64,000 nt of DNA from Xylocopa sonorina (lineage: Eukaryota; Arthropoda; Insecta; Hymenoptera; Apidae). The notes below the pieces were generated by a model. That model was not told the DNA's origin, did no database searches, and worked only from the letters and a program-made list of their open reading frames with translations. Both the position numbers and the translations under genes were made by a program. Shown piece after piece: positions 24,881-35,900 of this stretch. The stretch is taken from NCBI RefSeq assembly GCF_050948175.1, contig NC_135202.1:6324001-6388000 (forward strand). Direction: 5' to 3'. The stretch's first letter is position 1; each line of letters starts with the position of its first letter.

Positions 24881-27800
24881 CTACAAGTCGACGTCTTCTT
24901 GCTTGGCTTTGGGAGCGATCTTCTCCTCGCTGTTGGATTCTTTGATGACGGTGTGGACGTCGGCTACCTCAACAGGCGGAGGAGTCGCTGGATTAACCGA
25001 TCGATCCTCCTCAGCGATCACGAAACCGATCGTCGCACCTATCTTCTGACTCGCCTGCCTGAATGAGTCTGATAGCATCACCTGTGCACCGAATTTTTTA
25101 TTTAGATTTTAATTAATAAGTGGACAAGGAACGCGAGAGGAAATTATGTAGGAATGAATTGAAAATTGTTATGGATACTCGTACCTGTACGACGTTGATG
25201 CACATGGACGTGAGAGCCAGGCCGAACACCAGGTATATTATCGAACACATCATGTATACGGGATGCTAGATCAACGAACCAATCAATTTGTTAATTTGCG
25301 CTCGTTTAATTCTATCGTCGGGCGGGTTTTAATTTCTCTAAGAAAACACGTGCAACTGTGCTGAAGTGTGATTTATGCGAAAAGCACGGTACGGAATAGT
25401 GTATATACGGTGATGTACATATTTTTTTTCTATTTTTTTTTTGTTTTGTTTGGTGATGAACTTTTTGATTTTCAAAGCTTACCATCTGAACGCCACCGTG
25501 AAAGAAAGAAGCAAGAGAATAAGTTAATTATACGTGATCATCGACACTGCTTACTGAAGAGGAGCTTTGAGGACTGGGAGCATTCCGCTAGTCAGATACA
25601 AAGCGGACGCTAATTGCAAATGAAAATTGAAGGACGTACGCGTTCCAAGAGAAATGTTCGGAGTTAAGAGATTCGAAAGTAGAGATACTCAGTTACGTAC
25701 TGTATACAAGAACTTAACAAAGGACCGTGCGAAAAGGAATTCTCCGTTCTTTCGCATGTAATAACGTACAATTTTTATTTATAATCGTATAGTAAAAAGT
25801 ACTAATTCTCTGGAACTCATTTATTCCTGATGAAACAAAAAGATAAAAGAAATCGAACGAGCTGAACTGCTCGCAAAAAATCACTGCAACGAACATGTCT
25901 CTTCGAATTATTCTAGCAACGACTGGACATCCTCATCTAGGGCGGAAGAAATGAATGAAGTATGATAGAAAATAGAAAAGTTCGCTGAATTAGAGGCATG
26001 ATGATAGTCGTCACCTTTGGCACGTAATCGCCGAAGCCGATAGTGCTCATCGAGATGAAGACGAAATAGAAGCTCTCGAAGAAGCCCCACCCTTCCGACA
26101 AACAGAACAGCGTGGCGCCGATGAAGATGTAACCGAGCAGAATGAAGATGGCCACGGAGATCGGTAGATTAAACTCGTCGTCGATGGCGAACGTGGACAT
26201 GGCCGGTGTGGCAGGTGTTTCTGGCGCGTTTCCGTCCAGATTCAGGACCGTTTGAGACTGTTGCGTCTGTTTCTGCATCTCCTCGATATCTTCTGGGTTT
26301 ATTTGCGAAGGCCTCTTGAATGTTGCCAGGTCGTAAACCAGTTGCACGCCTTTCATCACCTCCTGTTTCATCGAAGAGCTTTAGATTAGCGAGGGAAAAT
26401 TGTAATCTCGAGCATGGATGATACTGTGTAGGGCGGGAAAGCTGGTTCGAGGAGCGACGCGCCAACAGGAAAGACATCCACCTGCGACACTTCGGTATCA
26501 TTTTTGATTAGTACTGCTTGCGCAAGTCGATTTATGCATGTTGCTGATAATGAAAAGACACGTGCGAGGAAAGATGGATCCATATGGAGTCTGCAATCAA
26601 TCTGCATCCTTTCTGCTGGTGTTATGGAACTTATTTTTGGGATTTACCTCTGGAATAAATAATATGATGGATACTTTAATTGATGGAGCAACAGATTTAC
26701 TTAGAAGGAGTCTATATATACTTAATAATGATGTGGAGTTGGTATTTATTTATGAAGTGACAGGAAAATTATAGTGCAGAGTGCAGAAGATACAGTATAG
26801 ACAACTGAAGTAACTTTGATTGATGAAACAGGAGCTTGTAATATCGAGCATAGGACAAGGTGAAATCAATTTATCAAATCTGTACAGTATATAGTTGTAA
26901 ATGTGTAGATCTATATTTATGAAATGGTACTGCAATATTCATACTCAATTGAAACAAATGGCACAAGCAGTATTACATAGGGAGATATAAATCAGGGATA
27001 GTTGAAGTAACGACTGATCTAGTGGAGATTGCGAGGCAACGTAGACGGAATAAAATTAGTACAAGAAACAGTGAAGAGAGGAAACAACAACAACAAAGTA
27101 ATAAAATACAAATTAAAGAAAGCACTCTACTTTATAGCAGATTTTACCTGAACAGGACCAGTTCGACGGACTTTCCGGCAACTTCCGGTATAGTAGAGCC
27201 TCCTCACGAACGCCCAGAGGAACTTGATGATGCGTGTGAACAGCTTACCAAAATCGGCTAATATTATCAGAAATATCGGGATCCCAAAGATAGCGTAAAC
27301 TATCGTGATAGCTCTTCCGGTGTTGGTGCTGGGTGAAATGTGCCCGTATCCTAAAATAGCCGGGAACATTCTTAATTAACGAGACACTCCGATACATGGA
27401 ATTGTTTCGCAACTTATAATCAGCGATGAAAGCTGGACTTTTAAAGAGATTCGAGCACGTTGCGTCTCTATATCTCTATGAGACGAAAATAACTTGGGAG
27501 ATACCAATTACGCGGTGGCATTCGGTCTAACTTTAGCTGTTTTAGTGGTACCATTTGGCGGTTGTTTGCTAGCAAACCAGTTGCATTTTCTGACAATGAC
27601 ACGATTGACTTGAATAATCATTATTTAAAGCAAAATCTTGGAAATGAGATCACTTCAATATTTCATTTAATGCTTGATTGATATCCTAGTATTTAATATT
27701 TTATTGGTTAAATGGAATTAAATTTATCCCAGTGGCAACTATGAATCGATAGAGACCTTAATTAGAGGCCTCCCATCAAAAGGAATTTAATTATTCATCA

Positions 27801-29916
27801 TTTTGGTAATTAACTCCTAAATTAATCAAGAATCACTGCTAGCAACGTGAATATACAATACGAGTCACAGACTTTCTTCCTCTAAGCGGCCATCCGCAAC
27901 AGGATTTCCACGCACAGAACATAAAATAATTAACGCCACGTCCTTCAAAAACTTTCCGCGGTACCAGCGAACGCGTGCGCACTTTCGGCAACCTGGTACC
28001 ACTCGACCCTCGACACAACTGTATTAGTCAGTTGGAAAATCAATACAAGACTCGTAAATCATTTTACGACATATCGTTTCACTTCATCCGACATCGAGCC
28101 CTCCTTGTTTCCCTTCGTGACCAACTTCATCCGCGAGTGTTACCCTGGTTTCCTCACCAATGGTGGTAATGACGGTCAGACAGTACACGATGGCGTTCAA
28201 AAAAGTCCAGCTCCTCTGCCCGCTGTACGTATGCACGCCCGCTTCGTGGGCTGTGTGCAGTTGTTCCTCGAACTCCATCAACTTCCGCCGCGCCATGCTC
28301 TTCCAGTCGTCCTCCCTCAGATTGTGGCTGTAGTTCCACAAACTGTCCAGGAAGTCGCGCTTCACCCGCTTCACGCCGCATTTGTAGAAAGTCTCGAAGG
28401 CCCCCTCGGTGTACCGAAAGACAAACGCGCCCAGTCCGCAATAAATAATGACCAGCATCAACTCCGACATGCAACGGTTCCTCATCCCTCTGAGAATTTT
28501 CATCTCCCTGGGATTCTGAGCCATGAACGCCTTCAACTCGACAACCACGTCTTTCAGAGCTCGCAGAAAGTCCATGAAAGTGACCTTCTTCACCTCGTCT
28601 GGCTGCACCTCCTGTAGGTATTTGACTTCCGTTTCTTTCGCTGGCTTTGGTTTACTTGGTTCCTCCTGGTCCTTTTGTTCTTCCAGTTCCTCGTCTTTCT
28701 TCTGTTTGGACGGGAAGGGTAGCCATGAGAACCAGGATTTCTTCACCTCGGGCGCTTTTATTTTCTCGATCGACTTCGCCACGACGTCTTCCTCGCTTTC
28801 CGTTAAAGTTGTACTGAATTTTCTTCTTCTCAGTGTCATCCCATTTTCCGCGTCCTCGAACACGTCCGGTGTGTCAGGATCGAGGATGTTCTGCTCTCTT
28901 TTCAAGTATTCCATTTGGGCCTTGGCGAAGTCTTGTATGAGGCTGTCGTTGCTCAATGGAATTATCTGTTTCTTCACGTCGGATGAGGATCTCCTCATGA
29001 CAACCACTTCCGCGGTTTGTCTAGGAAAAGATTCGCTTTTCTTCATTTTATGATCCTCTTCAGCGTCATCTGTTAGACTGTACTTTCTAGCGCGTCTCTC
29101 CGGTTTCGGTTGAAACTCCAGCTCCTCCAGCTTCGGTTTACTCGACCTCTTTTCCCGCGGTGGCTTCTCGACGACGTCTTTCGTCGCGGCGTCAAAGTCA
29201 CCGCTGCTGGTTTTCCTCGAGGCACTCTTCCTCGTCCGCAGTTTGCTCCCTTCCGGCGATTTGGTCCTCCGCGGATGCCTCTCCACTTCCTCCATATCAC
29301 TGGAATCAGTAGACTGACCATGTCTCTCCACGCGTTCCCTCGACTTCTTCTTCAGCCTTCGTTCCACCTTCCGCGGCTCGACCCGTTGATCAATATCAGC
29401 GTCAACCTCCTTCGATTTAGGTATAACATCCTCGTACTTCTCCTTAGAAATAACCTCTGTCGCAGCCTCCTTTACAACAATCGCTTCGTCGCTCTTCGAC
29501 GCGTCCTTTACCGGACTTCCGTTATCCACTTTAGCCACCAACTCCTTCTTTACCGACCGCGCGGCGGTCTCACCTTCAGCGTCGTTATCACATGTTTGCA
29601 ACTCCTTTAACGGGGACCTCTTCTGATCGTTGATCATCTTCACCGCGTTATCAACCTCCCCAAACTTGGACGGACTCCTCTTCGTCCTCTCCTCCGCTTT
29701 CGACGGCTCTTCCTCCTGCACGACCCTCTTCTCCCTCTCCTCCACCTCTGTCCTCTCTGCATCCTCCGCCATCTGCTCCATCCTAGCTCTTCTACTCTCC
29801 CCCTCGTCCTCCGATGTTTCTACTAATTGCTGGTTCCTCAACGACGGGTCGGGCGTCTTCTCGCGCCTCCTCGCAGCCGCCTTGCGCCGCCTGTGCACCG
29901 TGTAGCTGTCCTCCAT
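24881..29916 (-). CDS. Two-pore-domain K+ channel, long isoform A
   Basis: Exons 28158-29916, 27148-27350, 26015-26362, 25185-25265 and 24881-25081 give 863 residues from the ATG opening MEDSYTVHRRRK. An in-frame ATG exists upstream at 30021. The first exon encodes roughly 465 residues of charged, Lys/Glu/Arg/Ser-rich, probably disordered cytoplasmic sequence, then TM1 (SELMLVIIYCGLGAFVF), an extracellular cap region and pore helix 1 (WTFLNAIVYCLTVITTIG). Shared exons supply YGHISP (completing filter 1), TM2 (AITIVYAIFGIPIFLIILAD), a cytoplasmic linker, TM3 (VAIFILLGYIFIGATLF), pore 2 with TIGFGDYVPK, TM4 (MCSIIYLVFGLALTSMCINV) and a 67-codon tail. It is a background K+ channel of the TWIK/twk type. 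Which fly paralogue it matches is not decided. Confidence 0.92.
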
Positions 29917-32900
29917 CGCGGAAGACGTCTTGGTACGGGTCGAACGCGGGACGAAGACGAACTGCTGAAAACTTGCACGATCTGCCGTCGTCCTCCTTGG
30001 CCCCCCGGTGCAGATGGACACCGGGACAGAAATAAAACAGAGGCTGCTCCCACCACCACCGGCGTGGCCGCTACCAGAGGAACCAGATGGTTTTGCCGCA
30101 GCGGATATCGAGCGATGGCGCCCGCGCGAATCGCGCGCAACCCGAGACCGCGGCTCAGGCGACGCGGTGCCGGCCCTGCGGACACTGCAACCCGTTCAAC
30201 GGCCCGATGCGTTCCGCGCCTGAACCTGCAATCGGCTCGACACCGCTGCAAGAGCCCCGCGGCGCTCTGCGGCTCTCCCCTCGAGTCCTTCCGCTATTTC
30301 AAATGCCGTTTACGTCATCGCGATTCCTTTTTACTGCTTTGTTTGCCGGAACAGGCAGCAAGAGGCGAGATGTACATGCGACTCTTTAGTAAACAGGAAG
30401 TTAATGTTGTATGAAGCTTGTATCTTCTGGCGATCGCAGTTTTAATACTAACGCTATTCCGTTGCGACTTAGAAATTATTGTGTTGCAAGTGTTTGTTTC
30501 AATTTTCTGTTGTTATCCTTTGCCTCTCTGACGGTGAACTGCGCTTGGATCGAATTTAAAGGAAGAAAGAGGAGAGTACTGGTGTAAATAGAATTGAGGG
30601 AACTTGCGTTTGGGATGTTTGGGGGTTTGAATTTAGGATAACAGGGAGAGCTGTTCGTTCGAAGGGTTGGTAGTGGTTTAATGGGAGGAGCTAGAGGAGT
30701 AGAGATTGGGGAAATTGCTGGGAAGTTTATTGTCTGTCTATTACTTGGCATCTGTAAGATCAGGGTAGCTTGAATTTATACAATTTCTGGCTTGTTCAAT
30801 ATAGATCTGTCGCGTAGAGAATTTTCGCGCAACGAACGATACAATTTCTTATTTATTATTCGTTTTACGTAATTATCCTTCGTCCACTTTAGTAATTGGA
30901 GTTTTAATTTTATTTTGCTTAGATTTAGATAATCTGTACGAACGTTTCTTGGATTCAGAAGATTCATCGTTCAAAATGATCAATGGTGTTCGTTCATCCT
31001 GGTCTGATTGTACAGTGTAAGTCAGGGACTGTAATTTCCACTATTGTATTTTCGAGAATAGTAATCAAACAGCGGAGCTCTTAAGTTGATTGATGCTTTA
31101 TTGGCCCGTTAAACTGTTCCATTGTGTAATAAACAAGGGAACAAGAATTGGCAGTCAGATTGTATATGGACATTCAGAAGATCGTAAAACGATCAGTTCT
31201 GAATTAAATAATTATTATTGTAACTATTATTGTAATATGTACTAATAATTATTATTGTAACTATTATTGTAACATGTACTAATAATTATTATTGTAACTA
31301 TTATTGTAACATGTACTAATAATTATTATTGTAACTATTATTGTAACATGTACTAATAATTATTATTGTAACTATTATTGTAACATGTACTATGGCTCGA
31401 AATTATTAAACATTATTAGAAGGAACATATTTCAAAGAGAATTTTTAAATCTTCCAAGAAACTTCCTATAAAGAAGCACATAAAATGATATTAATTAATA
31501 ATGTTATACTAAATTCCAGAATGAGATGTCGATAAACGTAGGGCTTAATAATTTAAATTAATTTCCTTCTTTGCAGAGGAAATGTTAGCGGATCATAATG
31601 AGCTTCTACAGTATTACTGAAATGTAAAAATAGGTGTGTTTAAAGATTAAAATTATTTCAACATCGTGAAAAGAGATATCTCATGAGCTTAATCTAGTCA
31701 CATCATCAAAATGGACTCTCTCTACGATAAAAGAAAATAAATGGGAAGAACTGTTTGCTAACAGGCTCTCCAGAAAAACCACGAAATTTAATTCCCATCT
31801 CATCAAGGGTAGGATATCGGATGTACGATCTTTCCGTGGAAACTCACTCTCTTACCGTGCCGAGAGAGGTTCGAAAAGAAAAGGTATCCCGTGGAGGATT
31901 TCGAAAACGACGAGACAGGCGCCTCATCTTCCCACAACCGTCACCCACGACACTCTTTCGTCCCGTTACGAAATCCGGTCGCATCCTCGAAATAGTACGC
32001 GTGGGTACATTTCGTCGAGGCGCGGAGACGTTTGTTCTTATGCGCGATCATCGCGAGGAACGGATTGCTGGTCGTTTTCACGGATTTTCTGTCTCCTCTA
32101 CTTGAACGCTATTTACATGTGGCGACTGAATGGAAAGCGTCGCGATAATGTGTGCACTGTGCAACGAAACCAGGTCATGCTTTGGACATTATTAATTCCA
32201 GTGTACGGCTGCGCTCGACGAATCTTTTTTCCTCCGGTTGTTAAAACGCATTAAATAGTGCCGATTTTAATCCCCGTAGAACGATGTCCACACGTTATTT
32301 TGTACAAATAATTTTTCTGGCCAGCACAGGGTCACCTTATCGATTGTGAAAACGTTCACGACTAACGTTCAAGGTATCTCGAAAATGTCTGCACCGAACG
32401 ATTAAGATGGCTCAGAAACGTCTGTTTCAGACGTTCAAAGTACTTCTCGACGATATTTCCCGTGAGATTCTACAGACATCTTTAAGATCTTTTAGCTTAA
32501 CGCCGTCTTTTAACTTAAGACGCGAGACATTCGGACCACAACCAGACATAAAGTGAACATTTACAGGACCACCTATACTGTCTGGTTTTATTTAAATATT
32601 TAAGAGATTCGGAGGAATTAAGTTTTCCAATTTAACCAGATTAATAAATGAATAAGAGTGGAGGTATTCGATAAATAAAAGAGGAAGTCATACTGGTTAA
32701 AGGGGAAAGATTGAAGGATAAATGATGCATTAACGTATCGTATTTGCAGGTGGATAAGGTTGGAGGGTTGTATGGGAGAGATTGTTTCCACTGCATGTAT
32801 ATGCTCCTCGTCTATACATGTACACGGATTTATATTACAGTGTCCGCCTGAAATATCGCATAATTATTTTCCAATAGTCGTTATCCAGACGACCAGGCGA

Positions 32901-35900
32901 CGCAAGCAAAAGATATATAGGCAAAGGACAATCAAAACGTTTCCCATATTTGGGCGACCCTTCCAGCAGAAAATCAATTTGGAATCGGGGTCGAGCCTCC
33001 CCGTTTGAACAGTTTATTGTTCAAAGAACCGCTCGCGCGTTGATCATCATGACTAATTGTGCGCCGTATTCGAAAAGAGTCGCGACGTGTACTCCCTATT
33101 TTCTTCTATACCCGTTTTTCTTATTTTCCCGACCGCTCGATTGGCGTTACTCACGCCCCTAAAAATAAGCACTTCGCGATCGAAAGTCTGTGGGACTTTT
33201 TGCCAAAAGTTGAAGGAACTTTCCGAAATATTTTTAACCTAATTGCCCAGGCAAGAGCGTAAATTGCGAATTTCTAGACTAAACATACAAGGTCTTTCAC
33301 TTCTGTCGTAATTAATTGTTCCGTATAAAATTCATTTAATGTTTGCGTTAAACTTTATTTCCAAGCTCTGTAAAGATCTATAATTCGAGTTAAATTCTTG
33401 ATGCTCAACAACAACAGGGATTGAAAATCGATGCGGCACGGTTTGCAAACAAGTCGAACAACATTTGGGATACGCTTCGAAATGGGATCGATTAGCAGCT
33501 CGGAAGCCAAGCTGGAAGCCAAACAAACGCGATATCACGAAGATTTGAATAAATAAATCATGGTATCTCCCAGGTTGATGTGTATACATCATAAAGATAG
33601 AGTATAAACTGCTTTTCCTCTGCTTCCCTTGTTCCCGCAGAAAAAGTACCATTCTCTTTGTGATTTAATGACGACAGGGCAGCGCGTCATACATCGTGGT
33701 GACGTCAGCATTTGTAAAAATACTGGAATATCGCGGTGTCGACTGGGGAATTAATTTTTTCCGATTGAACCACGATTCAACGAGTATTGCGCAACAATGA
33801 TTTAAAATAATGTTTTCCAGTGGCGGCGGTGAGCTAACGATTGGCGAAATTGCCTTCCTATCGATTGGTGCAAACGTTCAGCTTCTTTTCCCTTTTATTT
33901 TCTGACAGTCGAGACGACACGTTCGTTTCATTTCTCGTCGGTCAATTAATTTCAATTCGATATGCGTACGATAGCTGATACTTTTTCTGGAAATAGTTTC
34001 AGATGGTTTATCATATAATATCTTGTGAAGGGTGTAGAGGGATGATTCCTTTACATATTTTTCACCCATAGTTGAAGTTCATAAACTAGTTGTTTTTTTT
34101 AGGAGTTCGTAAAAAAGATCACAATGATTCTTCCAAGTTTTAGCTAACTTTGTTCTGGTTAAAACCTGAGTGTGACTTTCTTAGAACTGTATTTATAATT
34201 TAGAAGCTTTATATAAATTTGTGACTCACCTATAGTGGTGTAAATGGTGCCACAGTAGAAAACAGCATTCCAGAAGGTCCACATCTTCTGCCCGTGATCC
34301 GATAAATCCCGCTTGAAGAACTCGTACAAATATTTCTCGTATTTGACCACCTCGTTACTCGCCTTTCCGATCCACTGGTCCAAGTTCGACGCCAGTACTT
34401 CGTCCTCGCAGAGGCCCCTGATCGTTTTCACCGTCTCGTTTCTGTAACAGCGTTCCAAGATCGATTGACAAAAATTCGTGAAACGTTCGAACCGTACATT
34501 GTTTTATTTCTTGTGGCTTAAATTATAATTGAAAAGATATGCTACTTTAATGGGACGTTGTATACGAATAGAATCAATCTTAAGTAACCGTAAGACTTTT
34601 TTGATGGAACTCTAAACGTTATCGGTTTCGTACGTGGTGAATTGTCAACGTCGCGAATAAAATAACAGAAGAATGTTTCCCAATTTACAAAAAGAAGTAG
34701 ATAGGACGTAAGTTCGTTCAAAGTTTAGAGTGTTCGATGGAACTCTGAAAGTAGGTCAGTGGACATAACGTAGAAAAGTAGTAATCATGGTAACGTCACT
34801 GCAGGTTCATCTCCTTTTTGGGTATTTCAATTTAATATTCGATTAACAAGTGTTTTCACGTCAGCCTTGTACGTCGAGTCATCTATAAGAGAATAGAATG
34901 TGTTCTAGAAGAAAATATAAAATTTCCTAAGTCATGTTATTATTCACTGGGTATGTTTTCGCTTTTATTGTGTCCTCTTTCGTACTCTATAGTAAGTAAA
35001 TCAGTGAGCTTTCTTTTGCGCGTCGATTCGTCCCTGTTTCGCATGCAAAAGCTGAATTATTGCTGGGGAAACGACGAACTCGTCTGATGGACGTAACAGA
35101 AGAAGACTTGATTCTGTCTAGACTATGAGACGTCAGCGATTGTATCAGCAGTTCCCTTTAATCTTGATACTAATAATTGCTTTCAGTGATACACTGCTAC
35201 ATCAAATCTGAAGAAGAATTCATTCAAAGAGCGCAATTTCATTTGATTTATTTCTTGCATAAAAATTTGTAACAAGAAAATAAACAGAAAGCTACTTTCA
35301 CGCAGTACTTGAGTTACATAAATCGTACACGTGGAAAAATCCACTTCTTTGAGTTACACAAACCTACAACTCCTTGATTATTTTTAGCAGTGAATCGTTA
35401 CTATGTATTCGTCAATTCTTCGAGGAAAATATTTAAATAACACCTTGGAATGTTCTCCACCTTATTTTTAACGCTTTCTATCCCCATATTTCTTTCGATT
35501 AACACTTCCCACCCTCAATAAAAGTTCGCATGTCGGCCGTGGTACGTGGATCGTTTGCACACCAGTACAATAGGTAACAAAGGACGTCGTTGAAGTGAAC
35601 AGTTGAACTGCGACACGGTGTTTTTTTTCCGTTTTATCGAATGAGTCACGACACTGGCAATTTTCAATTCGAATAAAAAATACGCAAGGACTGAACGCAA
35701 ATCCTAAACCAGACCTTCGCTTTAAGGTCAATCGATTAACCGCTGTGAAAGTATGATGGAAAAATCGATTCGCCTTCGAAGCAGGCGAAATTATTGTTAA
35801 CGCGTCAGTGGAATGAGTCAAGGAAAGCGTGGACGTTATTACGGACGCCGTTTTAGATGCACTTAAATCGTAGATACTCCTTAACCCATTAAGAACCAAG

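Noticed and set aside
28105..30414. Several long plus-strand frames opposite K2P exon A
   Set aside because: They mirror the GC-rich minus-strand exon; the minus frame has pore and membrane motifs, the plus frames have none.
31755..32105. 116-codon plus-strand frame in a K2P intron
   Set aside because: Arg-rich without motifs, and sits in a locally GC-rich stretch where long frames are expected.
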